From contig NZ_LMDI01000041.1 in NCBI RefSeq assembly GCF_001425785.1, positions 1 to 34,651 on the forward strand: 34,651 nucleotides of DNA, written 5' to 3'. This stretch comes from Rhizobacter sp. Root1221. GTDB taxonomy: Bacteria; Pseudomonadota; Gammaproteobacteria; Burkholderiales; Burkholderiaceae_C. Within the stretch, counting starts at the first letter, position 1. Each line of letters opens with the position of its first letter. The notes below the pieces were generated by a model that was not told where the DNA came from, searched no databases, and was given only the letters and a program-made list of their open reading frames with translations. Positions 16,909-26,131 of the stretch are shown here, one piece after another. Both the position numbers and the translations under genes were made by a program.

Positions 16909-16939
16909 CAAAACGCCGACCCAATGGGCCGGCGTTTTG
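16909..16939 (-). terminator. Intrinsic terminator of the tRNA(fMet) gene
   Basis: A perfect 10-base stem, CAAAACGCCG with CGGCGTTTTG, plus inner CCC/GGG pairing, starts 10 bases after the tRNA CCA end on the minus strand. The 3' arm ends GGCGTTTTG, providing U residues. The symmetric A and T ends mean it could also work on the other strand. Confidence 0.7.
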
Positions 16940-16948
16940 ACTTGAACT

Positions 16949-17025
<77 letters not shown>

Positions 17026-17037
17026 ACTGAGCCTTCG

Positions 17038-17066
17038 ACTATAGCACAGCTTTGGGATGTCGTCAC
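17038..17066 (-). promoter_or_regulatory. Promoter of tRNA-fMet
   Basis: On minus, GTGACG (17061-17066), a 17-base spacer and TATAGT (17038-17043) form a good sigma70 promoter, predicting a start 5-7 bases before the tRNA 5' end. The -35 element directly follows the stop codon of the ABC permease gene. Confidence 0.7.
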
Positions 17067-17852
17067 TCATTTAAAGAAGCGACGTCGTGTCAGCACCAGG
17101 GCCACGTAGTAGCCGCCCGCGGCATACGCCAGCAGCACGGCGATCGGAAGCCATGGCTGGGCCGGCCACTCACCAATGATCAGGGGCCGAACGAGTGCCA
17201 CGGCGTGTGTGAGCGGCAGCACCTGGGCGATCCACTGCAGCGGCGTGGGCATCTGCGAGATGGGGAAGTACACGCCCGACATGAACGTCATCGGGGTCAT
17301 CACGAGGGTGAAGTAGTACGTGAAGAAGTCATAGCCCCGGGCCAGCGCGTTGAACACGAGCGCGATGGCCGCGAAGGTGAGGCCCACGAGCCAGAGCACG
17401 GGCAGCGCGAGCAGCATCGTGGGTTCGCGGCTGATGCCCAGGACAAACAGCACCACGAGGATGGCTGCCACGGTGAACATCGACTTCATGGCCGCCCACA
17501 GCAGTTCGGCGAACACGATGTCGTCGAGCGCGATGGGGGCATTCATGATGCTCTCCCAGGTCTTTTGCACCTCCATGCGCGAGTAGGCCGAGTACAGACC
17601 CTCGAACGTGGCCGCCAGCGCGCAGCTGACGGCGAGACTGCCCGACGCGAGGTACACGATGTACGGCAGCCCCTCCACTTGCCCGATCATGGATCCGAGG
17701 CCGTAGCCGAAGGCGACGAGCGTGATCAACGGCTCGGCGATGTTGCCGATCACGCTGGGCACGGCCAGCTTCTTCCACACGAGCAGGTTGCGCAGCACTA
17801 CCGGCCAGAAGCCGCGGGTGAGCTGGGGGGAGGCATACATCGACACGAGCAT
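17067..17852 (-). CDS. ABC-2 type transporter permease (NodJ/YadH-like)
   Basis: Inner-membrane subunit of an ABC exporter, 261 residues, the length of NodJ-type permeases. Six hydrophobic segments are visible, beginning near residue 35 (NIAEPLITLVAFGYGLG) and ending near 250. The TFEGLYSAYSRM and TFMSGVYFPISQMP segments are typical ABC-2 permease motifs. ATG 17852 lies 11 bases after the ATPase stop codon, so the two genes form one unit. The exported substrate is unknown; the rhizobial NodIJ exports lipo-oligosaccharide, but such pairs are common in non-symbiotic Burkholderiales. Confidence 0.9.
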   Translation of the reverse strand: MLVSMYASPQLTRGFWPVVLRNLLVWKKLAVPSVIGNIAEPLITLVAFGYGLGSMIGQVEGLPYIVYLASGSLAVSCALAATFEGLYSAYSRMEVQKTWESIMNAPIALDDIVFAELLWAAMKSMFTVAAILVVLFVLGISREPTMLLALPVLWLVGLTFAAIALVFNALARGYDFFTYYFTLVMTPMTFMSGVYFPISQMPTPLQWIAQVLPLTHAVALVRPLIIGEWPAQPWLPIAVLLAYAAGGYYVALVLTRRRFFK

Positions 17853-17863
17853 GGTCGGGGCTT

Positions 17864-18781
17864 TCAGTCGTCGCGGATCTGGCGGCCGGTGAGCTTGAGG
17901 AAGAGGTCCTCGAGGTTGGCGGGGCGGTGCAGCACACGCAGGTTCTTGTGGGCGCCGAGCGCCTGGAGCAGCGGCGCCGGGTCGCTGAGGTAGAAGAACA
18001 CCGTTTCGCCGCGGGTCTCCACCCGTTGCGCCCACTGCGCATGGCTGGATGCGATCACGAGCGCGCCGTCACCATAGACCTCCACCACATCGCGCTCGAG
18101 GTGCTCGGCGATGAGCCCGCGCGGTGTGCCTTCGGCGATCTTGCGGCCATGGTCGAGCACGAGCAGGCGGTCGCACAACCGTTCGGCCTCGTCCATGAAG
18201 TGCGTGGTCAGCAGGATGGCCTTGCCCTGCTGCAGCAGGTTCTGCAGCCGCTCCCACATCACGTGGCGGGCCTGGGGATCCAAGCCGGTGGTGGGTTCGT
18301 CGAGCAACAGCAGCTGCGGGTCGTTGATGAGCGCGCGGCCCAGGCTCAGGCGCCGCTTCATGCCGCCGGACAGTTCACCGGGCCGGGCATTCGCCTTGGA
18401 CTGCAGCGCTGCGAACTCGAGCAGCTTCGGGATGCGCTCGTTGATGACCGCGTGGGGCAGTCCGAAGTAGCGGCCGTAGACGCGCAGGTTCTCGGCGCAG
18501 CTGAAGTCGGGGTCGAGGCTGTCGAACTGGGTCACCACCCCCATGCGCTTCTTCGCCTCGCGCACCTGTGCGGGAATGGGAAGGCCAAAGGCCTCGATCT
18601 CGCCGCCATCCGGGCCCACGAGGCCCAGGCACATCCGGATCGTGGTGGTCTTGCCGGCGCCGTTCGGGCCGATCACGCCCAGGCATTCACCTGGCTGGAT
18701 CTCGAGCGACAGGTCATTGACGACGGTGTTGTCGCCGAAGGCCTTGCGCAGGTTGGTGATGCGAAAAATCGGTTCAGGCAT
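17864..18781 (-). CDS. ABC transporter ATP-binding protein (NodI/YadG-like)
   Basis: Cytosolic ATPase of the exporter with the downstream permease. The product has 305 residues: Walker A GPNGAGKTT at 38-46, Q-loop Gln85, signature LSGGM at 137-141, Walker B LLLLDEP at 157-163, and the switch His194. A C-terminal extension (about 230-305) is characteristic of ABC-2 drug or polysaccharide exporters of the NodI type. The start MPEPIFRITNLRKAFG is the conserved N-terminus, although no Shine-Dalgarno precedes it. The gene lies 147 bases downstream of rplQ, behind a terminator. Confidence 0.92.
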   Translation of the reverse strand: MPEPIFRITNLRKAFGDNTVVNDLSLEIQPGECLGVIGPNGAGKTTTIRMCLGLVGPDGGEIEAFGLPIPAQVREAKKRMGVVTQFDSLDPDFSCAENLRVYGRYFGLPHAVINERIPKLLEFAALQSKANARPGELSGGMKRRLSLGRALINDPQLLLLDEPTTGLDPQARHVMWERLQNLLQQGKAILLTTHFMDEAERLCDRLLVLDHGRKIAEGTPRGLIAEHLERDVVEVYGDGALVIASSHAQWAQRVETRGETVFFYLSDPAPLLQALGAHKNLRVLHRPANLEDLFLKLTGRQIRDD

Positions 18782-18880
18782 GTGGACGCAGTGTGCCAAA
18801 GGAACTCATGGAGCGCCCAGACTTGCGGGTTAGCCCTCACGACACGACCTGGCGATTCGCGCGGCCGCCCCACAAACAGG

Positions 18881-18904
18881 AAGGGCCAGCATCTGCTGGC
18901 CCTT
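18881..18904 (-). terminator. Terminator at the end of the alpha ribosomal operon
   Basis: AAGGGCCAGCA and TGCTGGCCCTT form a perfect 11-base stem with a two-base loop, 23 bases after the rplQ stop on minus, followed by CCTGTTTG. The position at the end of the ribosomal cluster supports a terminator. Confidence 0.7.
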
Positions 18905-18927
18905 CGGCATTGGAACCGTGTCGAGGA

Positions 18928-19323
18928 TTACTCGGCGGCGGTGTCGTCAGCGGCTTCGGTGGGTTCCGGACGGTCCACCAGTTCGACGAAGGCCATGGGG
19001 GCGTTGTCGCCCACGCGGAAGCCCATCTTCAGGATGCGGGTGTAGCCGCCCGGGCGTGCCTTGTAGCGCGGGCCCAGTTCGTTGAACAGCTTCGTGACGA
19101 CGTCACGGTCACGGGTGCGGTCGAAAGCCAGGCGGCGGTTGGCCAGCGTGGGTTCCTTGGCGAGCGTGATCAGCGGCTCGACGACGCGGCGGAGTTCCTT
19201 GGCCTTCGGGACCGTGGTCTTGATGGCTTCGTGCGTCAGCAGCGAGTTCGTCATGTTGCGCAGCATCGCCAGGCGGTGCGACGAGGTGCGGTTGAGTTTG
19301 CGGAGGCCGTTACGGTGGCGCAT
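18928..19323 (-). CDS. rplQ: 50S ribosomal protein L17
   Basis: Large-subunit protein near the peptide exit tunnel. The product has 131 residues; E. coli L17 has 127. The start [17 protein letters not shown] is strictly family-like, followed by [15 protein letters not shown] and [17 protein letters not shown]. The C-terminus is an acidic tail rich in Glu and Ala ([15 protein letters not shown]). GGA precedes the ATG. It is the last gene of the rpsM-rpsK-rpsD-rpoA-rplQ group. Confidence 0.97.
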   Translation of the reverse strand: MRHRNGLRKLNRTSSHRLAMLRNMTNSLLTHEAIKTTVPKAKELRRVVEPLITLAKEPTLANRRLAFDRTRDRDVVTKLFNELGPRYKARPGGYTRILKMGFRVGDNAPMAFVELVDRPEPTEAADDTAAE

Positions 19324-19437
19324 GGTGCATTCCTTTTTGAGTTTGAAACCGGCAGCCGTGTCAGGTACTGCCGGGGCACCGGGTGGCACGAGGCCACCCA
19401 GGGATTGGGTCCTGCTTGCGCAGGCCCGGGAGAGCGA

Positions 19438-20424
19438 TTATCGCTTGTCGAGACCTTGCGGCGGCCAGTTCTCGAGGCGGGCGCCGAGGGTCAGGCCACG
19501 CGAGGCCAGAACTTCCTTGATCTCGTTCAACGACTTGCGGCCGAGGTTCGGGGTCTTCAGGAGTTCGGTTTCGGTGCGCTGGATCAGGTCGCCGATGTAG
19601 TAGATGTTTTCGGCCTTCAGGCAGTTGGCCGAACGCACCGTCAGTTCGAGCTCGTCGACCGGGCGCAGCAGGATCGGATCGAACTGCGTGCTGCGTTGGG
19701 CCGGCTGGTCGAAGGCGGCGATTTCGCTGCCTTCCAGCTGGGCGAACACGGCAAGCTGTTCGACGAGGATCTTCGCCGACGCGCGGATCGCTTCTTCCGG
19801 CGTGATGGCGCCGTTGGTCGCGATTTCCATCACGAGCTTGTCGAGGTCGGTACGCTGTTCCACACGGGCGCTTTCGACCGTGTAGCTCACGCGGGACACC
19901 GGCGAGAACGACGCGTCGAGCACGATGCGGCCGATGGACTTCGTGGGCTCGTCACCGAAACGGCGCATGTTGCCCGGCACGTAACCACGGCCCTTCTCGA
20001 CCTTGATCTGCATGTCGAGCTTGCCGCCTTGCGCCAGGTGGGCGATGACGTGCTCGGGGTTGATGATCTCGACGTCGTGCGGCGTCTGGATGTCGCCGGC
20101 CGTGATCGGACCTTCGCCTTCCTTGCGCAGCACCAGCGTCACTTCGTCGCGGTTGTGCAGACGGAACACCACGCCCTTGAGGTTCAGCATGATGTGGACC
20201 ACGTCTTCCTGCACACCGTCAACGGTGGAGTACTCGTGGAGCACACCGGCGATGGTGACTTCCGTGGGCGCATACCCGACCATCGACGAGAGCAGCACGC
20301 GACGCAGCGCGTTGCCCAACGTGTGACCATAACCACGCTCGAACGGCTCGAGGGTGACCTTGGCGCGGTTGCCGCCGAGCGGCTCCACATTGATGGCTTT
20401 GGGTTTGAGCAAGTTTGTTTGCAT
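19438..20424 (-). CDS. rpoA: RNA polymerase subunit alpha
   Basis: Assembles RNA polymerase as a dimer and contacts promoters and activators. The product has 328 residues (E. coli 329). The N-terminal dimerisation domain (about 1-230) has [18 protein letters not shown] and the [12 protein letters not shown] loop. A linker leads to the DNA-binding C-terminal domain (about 250-315) with [15 protein letters not shown] and [18 protein letters not shown]. Upstream is a 153-base gap from rpsD with a strong hairpin that could lower or adjust its expression relative to the S4 gene. Confidence 0.98.
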   Translation of the reverse strand: MQTNLLKPKAINVEPLGGNRAKVTLEPFERGYGHTLGNALRRVLLSSMVGYAPTEVTIAGVLHEYSTVDGVQEDVVHIMLNLKGVVFRLHNRDEVTLVLRKEGEGPITAGDIQTPHDVEIINPEHVIAHLAQGGKLDMQIKVEKGRGYVPGNMRRFGDEPTKSIGRIVLDASFSPVSRVSYTVESARVEQRTDLDKLVMEIATNGAITPEEAIRASAKILVEQLAVFAQLEGSEIAAFDQPAQRSTQFDPILLRPVDELELTVRSANCLKAENIYYIGDLIQRTETELLKTPNLGRKSLNEIKEVLASRGLTLGARLENWPPQGLDKR

Positions 20425-20521
20425 GAGGTCTTTCTTTCAATACCCTCGGCTCGTTACACCGATAAGGCTGAGGGACCAACCGGAGCGGCTGGCACCGCTG
20501 CCGAACGAGGAAAACACAATC

Positions 20522-20566
20522 GGCCGCGTTCCGTTGCCCCTCGCAAGGGGCAACGAAACCGCGGCC
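20522..20566 (-). terminator. Strong hairpin between rpsD and rpoA
   Basis: Two stacked stems: GGCCGCG (20522-20528) with CGCGGCC (20560-20566), and inside it CGTTGCCCC (20532-20540) with GGGGCAACG (20547-20555), all perfect. On minus it starts 12 bases after the rpsD stop and is followed by GATTGTGTTTTCC. It looks like a partial terminator, attenuator or RNA processing site inside the alpha operon. Confidence 0.55.
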
Positions 20567-20577
20567 AGCGCCAACGA

Positions 20578-21201
20578 TCAGCGCGAGTACAGTTCGACGA
20601 TCAGGGCTTCCTTGACGTCGGACGCGAATTCGTCGCGGTCCGGCGTCTTCTTGAACACGCCTTCGAGCTTGCTGGCGTCCACCTGGACCCAGGCCGGCAT
20701 GCCATGCGACTCGGCCAGCTTGACGGCGTCGACGATGCGCAGCTGCTTCTTCGACTTCTCGCGCACGGCGACCACGTCACCCACCTTGACCTGGTAGGAG
20801 GCGATGTTCACGACTTGACCGTTCACGGTGATCGCCTTGTGCGACACCAGCTGACGGCCTTCGGCACGCGTAGAGCCGAAGCCCATGCGGTACACGACGT
20901 TGTCGAGGCGCGATTCCAGCAGCATGAGCAGGTTGGCGCCGGTGTTGCCGCGGCGGCGTTCTGCTTCGGCGAAGTAGCGGCGGAACTGACGTTCCAGCAC
21001 GCCGTACATGCGCTTGACCTTCTGCTTTTCACGCAGTTGCAGACCGAAGTCCGAGGTGCGCGTGCCAGAGGTGCGGCCGTGTTGGCCGGGCTTCGCTTCG
21101 AACTTGACTTTGTCGCCGATGGGGCGGCGGGCGCTCTTCAGGAAGAGGTCGGTGCCTTCGCGGCGGGCGAGTTTGCCAGTGGGGCCGAGATAACGTGCCA
21201 C
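20578..21201 (-). CDS. rpsD: 30S ribosomal protein S4
   Basis: Primary 16S rRNA-binding protein of the small subunit; in E. coli S4 also represses the alpha operon. The product has 207 residues (E. coli 206). It starts [19 protein letters not shown] and lacks the N-terminal zinc cysteines, so it is the C-minus form. The S4 RNA-binding domain is at about 97-160 ([29 protein letters not shown]). It ends [10 protein letters not shown]. The 172-base gap before it and the 153-base gap after it are large for this cluster. Confidence 0.98.
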   Translation of the reverse strand: MARYLGPTGKLARREGTDLFLKSARRPIGDKVKFEAKPGQHGRTSGTRTSDFGLQLREKQKVKRMYGVLERQFRRYFAEAERRRGNTGANLLMLLESRLDNVVYRMGFGSTRAEGRQLVSHKAITVNGQVVNIASYQVKVGDVVAVREKSKKQLRIVDAVKLAESHGMPAWVQVDASKLEGVFKKTPDRDEFASDVKEALIVELYSR

Positions 21202-21324
21202 GTGAATTCCTTTTTCAATCTGACGCGTGCGTGGGGCAGGCCCCGGTGCTCGCGCGAGTCTGGCGCGTGTTGTTGTGGTCGCTCAGACGGTGGGCTTAGT
21301 GAAACCTTGCGGCTTCAACGGAAC

Positions 21325-21355
21325 CGCCGGCAAGCACACGAGGTGATTGCCGGCG
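21325..21355 (-). promoter_or_regulatory. Hairpin in the rpsK-rpsD gap
   Basis: CGCCGGCAA (21325-21333) pairs perfectly with TTGCCGGCG (21347-21355) across a 13-base loop, shortly after the rpsK stop. The 172-base gap (21202-21373) contains no gene. It might be a leader for rpsD or a weak terminator; it has no T-run. Confidence 0.4.
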
Positions 21356-21373
21356 AAGGGAAACGCTGAACGA

Positions 21374-21775
21374 TCAGATGCGACGACGCTTTTGCGGACG
21401 GCAGCCGTTGTGCGGAACCGGGGTCACGTCCGAGATCGAGTTGATCCGGATGCCCAGCGACGCCAGGGCGCGAACCGACGACTCGCGACCCGGGCCAGGG
21501 CCCTTGATCTTGACGTCGAGGTTCTTGATGCCTTGTTCCTGAGCGGCGCGACCGGCCACTTCGGCAGCCACCTGGGCAGCGAAGGGGGTCGACTTGCGCG
21601 AGCCCTTGAAGCCTTGGCCACCGCTGGAAGCCCAGGACAGGGCGCCGCCTTGGCGGTCGGTGATCGTGATGATCGTGTTGTTGAACGATGCGTGAACGTG
21701 GGCAATGCCGTCGGCAACGTTCTTGCGGACTTTCTTGCGCACGCGTTGAGCGGCGGTGTTCGGTGCTTTAGCCAT
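21374..21775 (-). CDS. rpsK: 30S ribosomal protein S11
   Basis: Small-subunit platform protein near the mRNA exit. The product has 133 residues (E. coli 129). It has a basic N-terminus ([20 protein letters not shown]), the [21 protein letters not shown] core, and the C-terminal signature [18 protein letters not shown]. It lies 17 bases downstream of rpsM and is followed by a long gap before rpsD. Confidence 0.97.
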   Translation of the reverse strand: MAKAPNTAAQRVRKKVRKNVADGIAHVHASFNNTIITITDRQGGALSWASSGGQGFKGSRKSTPFAAQVAAEVAGRAAQEQGIKNLDVKIKGPGPGRESSVRALASLGIRINSISDVTPVPHNGCRPQKRRRI

Positions 21776-21792
21776 ATCGACCTTCTCTCAAA

Positions 21793-22155
21793 TCACTTCT
21801 TGACCACGCCAGACTTGCGCGGACCCTTGCGGGTGCGGGCATTCGTCTTGGTGCGTTGGCCACGAACGGGCAGGCCACGGCGGTGGCGGAAACCGCGGTA
21901 GCAACCGAGGTCCATCAGGCGCTTGATGTTGATGGACATCTCGCGGCGCAGATCGCCCTCGATCGTCATGCGACCGATTTCTTCACGGATCTTTTCCAGA
22001 TCGCCGTCGGTCAGGTCCTTGACCTTGCGCTCGAACGGAACGCCACATTGGGTGCAGATCTTCTGCGCCGTGGTGCGGCCAATCCCGTAGATGGCGGTCA
22101 GACCGATCTCGGTGTGCTTCTGGGGCGGAATGTTGATACCAGCAATACGTGCCAT
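21793..22155 (-). CDS. rpsM: 30S ribosomal protein S13
   Basis: Small-subunit head protein contacting P-site tRNA and the 50S subunit. The product has 120 residues (E. coli 118). It starts [14 protein letters not shown], has [14 protein letters not shown] near 22-35, and a basic tail with [18 protein letters not shown]. It is the first gene of the alpha group, 31 bases after rpmJ, with no clear promoter between, so the spc and alpha groups may be joined. Confidence 0.97.
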   Translation of the reverse strand: MARIAGINIPPQKHTEIGLTAIYGIGRTTAQKICTQCGVPFERKVKDLTDGDLEKIREEIGRMTIEGDLRREMSINIKRLMDLGCYRGFRHRRGLPVRGQRTKTNARTRKGPRKSGVVKK

Positions 22156-22186
22156 GTGCGTCCTCTATTCGCTATGTCGAAGGCGA

Positions 22187-22300
22187 TCAGCCTTGGCGCT
22201 GCTTGTGGCGCGGATCGGTGCAGATCACGCGGACCACACCCTTGCGACGGATAACTTTGCAGTTCCGGCACATCTTTTTGACTGATGCAGCAACTTTCAT
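22187..22300 (-). CDS. rpmJ: 50S ribosomal protein L36
   Basis: The smallest ribosomal protein, here 37 residues: [19 protein letters not shown] and on to RHKQRQG. It has the zinc ribbon with Cys11, Cys14, Cys27 and His32, so this is the zinc-containing form. The ATG at 22300 is preceded by AGGAGAAG. It sits between infA (89 bases upstream) and rpsM, the usual place in proteobacteria. Confidence 0.95.
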   Translation of the reverse strand: MKVAASVKKMCRNCKVIRRKGVVRVICTDPRHKQRQG

Positions 22301-22389
22301 GCTCTTCTCCTAGGCCCTTTTTCAGACCGCTTCAACAATTCAATACTCGTGATCCACAGGCACCCAGCCCGACCGGATCACCTGGGGGC

Positions 22390-22608
22390 TCACTTCGCCC
22401 GAAACACAATCCGCGCCCGGCTCAGATCGTACGGTGTCAATTCCACCGTGACCTTGTCGCCCGGCAGGATCCGGATGTAGTGCATCCGCATCTTTCCCGA
22501 GATATGACCGAGTACCACGTGCCCATTTTCCAGCTTCACACGAAACGTCGCATTCGGTAGATTCTCCAGAATCTCACCTTGCATCTGAATGACGTCGTCT
22601 TTCGCCAT
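22390..22608 (-). CDS. infA: Translation initiation factor IF-1
   Basis: Binds the 30S A site during initiation. The product has 72 residues, equal to E. coli IF-1, and is a single OB fold (S1-like): [18 protein letters not shown], then [20 protein letters not shown] and the C-terminal [13 protein letters not shown]. Many Burkholderiales carry a second infA elsewhere; this is the copy in the spc cluster. It lies 61 bases after secY and 89 before rpmJ. Confidence 0.97.
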   Translation of the reverse strand: MAKDDVIQMQGEILENLPNATFRVKLENGHVVLGHISGKMRMHYIRILPGDKVTVELTPYDLSRARIVFRAK

Positions 22609-22669
22609 GCGGGTAGCTTCGTGTTCGTCGGTACTCGTTCAGCTCACTGCCGTCCGAGGGCTCGGGCCC

Positions 22670-23980
22670 TCAGCTGGACTTGAAACTCGCCTTCTTCAGC
22701 AGAGACTCATACTGCTGGCTCATCACGTACGACTGCACTTGAGCCCAGAAGTCCATCGTCACCACCACCAGGATCAGCAGCGACGTGCCACCGAAGTAGA
22801 AGGGAACGTTGTACTTCAACACCAGGAACTCAGGCAGCAGACAAACCGCCGTGATGTACACCGCACCTGCCAACGTCAGGCGCGAAAGGATTCGGTCAAT
22901 GTGGCGAGCGGTCTGATCACCCGGCCGGATGCCCGGGATGAACGCACCACTCTTCTTCAGGTTGTCCGCGGTCTCACGGCTGTTGAACACCAGGGCCGTG
23001 TAGAAGAAGCAGAAGAACACGATCGCGGCGGCGTACAGCATCACGTAGATCGGCTGGCCAGGCGACAACATGCCGGCGATGTCCTTCAGCCAGCGAAGGC
23101 TGTCGCCCGTGGCGAACCAACCCACGATGGTGGCCGGCAGCAGGATGATCGACGACGCGAAGATCGGCGGGATCACGCCCGACATGTTCAGCTTCAGCGG
23201 CAGGTGCGACGACTGGCCGCCATACACCTTGTTGCCCACCTGGCGCTTCGCGTAGTTCACGAGGATCTTGCGTTGACCGCGCTCCACGTAGACCACGGCA
23301 TAGGTCACTGCCACCACCAGCACCGCGATGAACAGGAACACCGGCGAGCTCATTGCACCCGTGCGCACCAGCTCGAACAACCCGCCGATGGCGCCAGGCA
23401 GACCCGCTGCGATGCCACCGAAGATCAGGATCGAGATGCCGTTGCCGAGGCCACGCTCGGTGATCTGCTCACCAAGCCACATCAGGAACATCGTGCCGGC
23501 CACCAGGCTGACCACCGCGGTGAGGCGGAAGCCGAAACCGGGTTCGATCACCAGGCCAGCCGAGCTTTCGAGCGCGAGCGCAATGCTCAGCGATTGGAAG
23601 AGCGCGAGGCCCAGCGTGCCGTAACGCGTGTACTTCGTGATCTTGCGGCGGCCGGCTTCGCCTTCCTTCTTCAGCGCTTCGATGCTGGGCACGACATAGC
23701 CCATCAGCTGCATGATGATCGATGCCGAGATGTACGGCATGATCCCGAGCGCGAAGACGGTGAAGCGCGACAACGCACCGCCGGAGAACACGTTCAGCAG
23801 GCTCAGGATGCCGCCTTGCTGACCTTTGAACATCTGCTGCAGGGCGACCGGATCGATGCCGGGCACGGGGATGTGCGCACCGATGCGATACACCACCAGT
23901 GCGAGCAGCAAGAACACAAGCCGGCGACGCAGGTCGCCGAACTTGCCACTCTTGGCCAGCTGATTCGGGTTGGTTGCCAC
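22670..23980 (-). CDS. secY: Protein translocase subunit SecY
   Basis: Channel subunit of the SecYEG translocon in the inner membrane, working with SecDF-YajC encoded upstream in this window. The product has 436 residues (E. coli 443) and about ten membrane helices. Recognisable parts are [22 protein letters not shown] near 20-42, [15 protein letters not shown] around 75-90, the cytosolic loop [19 protein letters not shown], and [17 protein letters not shown] around 230. A hairpin (22656-22671) overlaps its stop codon but lacks a T-run. Confidence 0.97.
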   Translation of the reverse strand: MATNPNQLAKSGKFGDLRRRLVFLLLALVVYRIGAHIPVPGIDPVALQQMFKGQQGGILSLLNVFSGGALSRFTVFALGIMPYISASIIMQLMGYVVPSIEALKKEGEAGRRKITKYTRYGTLGLALFQSLSIALALESSAGLVIEPGFGFRLTAVVSLVAGTMFLMWLGEQITERGLGNGISILIFGGIAAGLPGAIGGLFELVRTGAMSSPVFLFIAVLVVAVTYAVVYVERGQRKILVNYAKRQVGNKVYGGQSSHLPLKLNMSGVIPPIFASSIILLPATIVGWFATGDSLRWLKDIAGMLSPGQPIYVMLYAAAIVFFCFFYTALVFNSRETADNLKKSGAFIPGIRPGDQTARHIDRILSRLTLAGAVYITAVCLLPEFLVLKYNVPFYFGGTSLLILVVVTMDFWAQVQSYVMSQQYESLLKKASFKSS

Positions 23981-24004
23981 TGAAGCAGGTCCTGTGGAAC
24001 GCGA

Positions 24005-24436
24005 TTAAGCCAGCGAGCCGCCGACGGCCTCGATGGCAGCCTTGGCGCCAGCGGTGGCGCCGATGCCCTTGAGCACGACCTTCTTGGTCAGTTCACCGGT
24101 CTTGATGACCTTGACGACCTTGGCGATCTCGCCCACGAGCTTCGACTGCTTCAGCACGAGCACGTCGACTTCGTCGAGGCCCAGCGCTTCCAGGTCGCCC
24201 AGCGTGATTTCAGCGTTGTACTTCAGCAAGGCCGACTTGAAGCCACGCTTCGGCAGACGACGCTGCAGCGGCATTTGACCGCCTTCGAAGCCGACCTTGT
24301 GGTAGCCACCGGCACGGGACTTCTGACCCTTGTGGCCGCGACCTGCGGTCTTGCCCAGGCCCGAACCGATCCCGCGACCGACACGGCGCTTGGCGTGCTT
24401 GGCGCCAGCTGCCGGTTTGATGGTATTGAGTTCCAT
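24005..24436 (-). CDS. rplO: 50S ribosomal protein L15
   Basis: Large-subunit protein that folds into 23S rRNA late in assembly. The product has 143 residues (E. coli 144). It starts [18 protein letters not shown] and has the Gly-rich basic stretch [20 protein letters not shown], followed by [17 protein letters not shown]. It lies between rpmD and secY with short gaps (14 and 24 bases), consistent with one transcript. Confidence 0.97.
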   Translation of the reverse strand: MELNTIKPAAGAKHAKRRVGRGIGSGLGKTAGRGHKGQKSRAGGYHKVGFEGGQMPLQRRLPKRGFKSALLKYNAEITLGDLEALGLDEVDVLVLKQSKLVGEIAKVVKVIKTGELTKKVVLKGIGATAGAKAAIEAVGGSLA

Positions 24437-24450
24437 GTTCTTTTCTCCGC

Positions 24451-24651
24451 TCAGAGCACTTTGACCAGGTACGAGACCTTGTTGATCATGCCGCGAACGG
24501 CGGGCGTGTCTTCGAGTTCAGATTCGCTGTTGAGCTTGCGCAGGCCCAGACCACGCACCGTGGCACGGTGCGATTCGCGGGTGCCCGCAATGCTGCGCAC
24601 CAGCTTGATCTTGACGGTGGCGCCGCTCTTGGCGTTTTGTTTGTCAGTCAT
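24451..24651 (-). CDS. rpmD: 50S ribosomal protein L30
   Basis: Small large-subunit protein. The product has 66 residues; E. coli L30 has 59. The extra length is an N-terminal [10 protein letters not shown] stretch before the conserved [20 protein letters not shown]. The region [21 protein letters not shown] is typical. ATG 24651 is the only start codon that precedes the conserved core. It lies 22 bases after rpsE. Confidence 0.95.
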   Translation of the reverse strand: MTDKQNAKSGATVKIKLVRSIAGTRESHRATVRGLGLRKLNSESELEDTPAVRGMINKVSYLVKVL

Positions 24652-24673
24652 TGCAATTCTCCGGACGGGCCGC

Positions 24674-25192
24674 TCAGCCGATGATTTCTTCGACCGTCAG
24701 ACCACGCTTGGCGGCGATGTCCGCCGGGGTGTGCGTGTTCTTCAGCGCGTTCAGCGTGGCGCGAACGAGGTTGTACGGGTTCGGCGAACCGAGGCTCTTG
24801 CAAACGATGTCGGTCACGCCCATCACTTCGAAGACAGCGCGCATCGGGCCGCCGGCGATGATGCCGGTACCTTCGGGAGCGGGCATCATCAGGACGTGCG
24901 AAGCGCCGTGCTCGCCGACCACCTTGTGGTGGATGGTGCCGTTCTTCAGCGACACCTTGACCAGGTTGCGGCGAGCCGATTCCATGGCCTTCTGCACGGC
25001 GACGGGAACTTCCTTCGCCTTGCCCTTGCCCATGCCGATGCGGCCATCGCCGTCACCGACCACGGTCAGCGCAGCGAAGCTCAGCGTGCGACCACCCTTC
25101 ACCACCTTGGTGACGCGGTTCACCGCGATCATCTTTTCCTTCAGGCCGTCGTCATTGCCTTCGGTCTGGGCACGGGGTTGAAACTTTGCCAT
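24674..25192 (-). CDS. rpsE: 30S ribosomal protein S5
   Basis: Small-subunit protein important for decoding accuracy. The product has 172 residues (E. coli 167). Its double-stranded RNA-binding-like N-terminal domain has [19 protein letters not shown] and [18 protein letters not shown]; the C-terminal domain has [18 protein letters not shown]. It lies 11 bases after rplR in the spc group. Confidence 0.97.
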   Translation of the reverse strand: MAKFQPRAQTEGNDDGLKEKMIAVNRVTKVVKGGRTLSFAALTVVGDGDGRIGMGKGKAKEVPVAVQKAMESARRNLVKVSLKNGTIHHKVVGEHGASHVLMMPAPEGTGIIAGGPMRAVFEVMGVTDIVCKSLGSPNPYNLVRATLNALKNTHTPADIAAKRGLTVEEIIG

Positions 25193-25203
25193 TTCGAATT
25201 CCT

Positions 25204-25569
25204 TTAGAACTGCAGACCGGCTTCACGGGCAGCGTCGGCCAGGGCCTTGACGCGGCCGTGGTACGCAAAGCCTGCGCGGTCGAATGCAACCTTCTCGACG
25301 CCGGCAGCTTTCGCCTTTTCGGCGATGCGCTTGCCGATCACGACGGCGGCGGCCACGTTGCCACCCTTGCCGGCGGCGCCCAGTTCCTTGCGGACATCGG
25401 CTTCGGCGGTGGAGGCGCTGGCCAGCACGCGCGCGCCGTCATCGGAGATGACGCTGGCGTAGATGTGCAGGTTCGTGCGGAAGATGGTCAGGCGGGCAAC
25501 GCGTTGCTTGGCAATGCGTGCACGGGTCTGGCGGGAGCGGCGAACGCGCTGATCTTTTTTGTTCAACAT
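25204..25569 (-). CDS. rplR: 50S ribosomal protein L18
   Basis: Binds 5S rRNA in the central protuberance. The product has 121 residues (E. coli 117): basic N-terminus [19 protein letters not shown], then [20 protein letters not shown] and the C-terminal [20 protein letters not shown], which is the conserved end of the family. It lies between rplF and rpsE with gaps of 11-12 bases. Confidence 0.97.
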   Translation of the reverse strand: MLNKKDQRVRRSRQTRARIAKQRVARLTIFRTNLHIYASVISDDGARVLASASTAEADVRKELGAAGKGGNVAAAVVIGKRIAEKAKAAGVEKVAFDRAGFAYHGRVKALADAAREAGLQF

Positions 25570-25581
25570 GTCATGCGCTCC

Positions 25582-26115
25582 TTACTTCTTCTTGGTCTCT
25601 TTGATCGTGACCTTTTCATCCGCGTAGCGGATGCCCTTGCCCTTGTAAGGCTCGGGAGGACGGATCGCACGGACCTCGGCGGCGATCTGGCCCACGACCT
25701 GGCGGTCGGAACCCTTGATCACGATTTCGGTTTGCGTCGGGCAGGCGACCGTCACGCCAGCAGGCATGTCTTTCGCGACCGGATGCGAGAAACCGATTTG
25801 CAGGTTCAGCTTCGAACCAGCGGCGGCAGCACGGAAACCCACGCCGACGAGCGTCAGCTTCTTTTCGAAGCCCTTGCTCACGCCGTTGACCATGTTGGCC
25901 ACCAGGGCGCGGTACGTGCCCGACAACGCATCGGCTTCCACCGAGTCGTTGGCCGGCGCGAACAGCAGCTTGCCACTGTCATTCTTGACCGTCACCAGCG
26001 AGTTGACCGGGCGCACGAGCGTGCCAGCCGAACCCTTGACAATGATTTGTTCAGCCGTGATCGTCACTTCCACACCTTGTGGCAGCACGATCGGCATTTT
26101 TCCTACGCGGGACAT
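25582..26115 (-). CDS. rplF: 50S ribosomal protein L6
   Basis: Large-subunit protein near the sarcin-ricin loop. The product has 177 residues, the same as E. coli L6, with two related alpha/beta halves. It starts [17 protein letters not shown]. The C-terminal signature [15 protein letters not shown] is at about 152-166. It follows rpsH by 16 bases. Confidence 0.97.
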   Translation of the reverse strand: MSRVGKMPIVLPQGVEVTITAEQIIVKGSAGTLVRPVNSLVTVKNDSGKLLFAPANDSVEADALSGTYRALVANMVNGVSKGFEKKLTLVGVGFRAAAAGSKLNLQIGFSHPVAKDMPAGVTVACPTQTEIVIKGSDRQVVGQIAAEVRAIRPPEPYKGKGIRYADEKVTIKETKKK

Positions 26116-26131
26116 TCTTTCTACCCCTTCC

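Noticed and set aside
18782-18799. Earlier TTG start for the ABC ATPase (adding MAHCVH)
   Set aside because: It adds residues outside the family N-terminus and has no better ribosome binding site than the ATG at 18781.
19324-19437. Small extra gene between rpoA and rplQ
   Set aside because: The gap has no start codon with a ribosome binding site leading to a plausible product; the open frame extending rplQ upstream is not conserved-looking.
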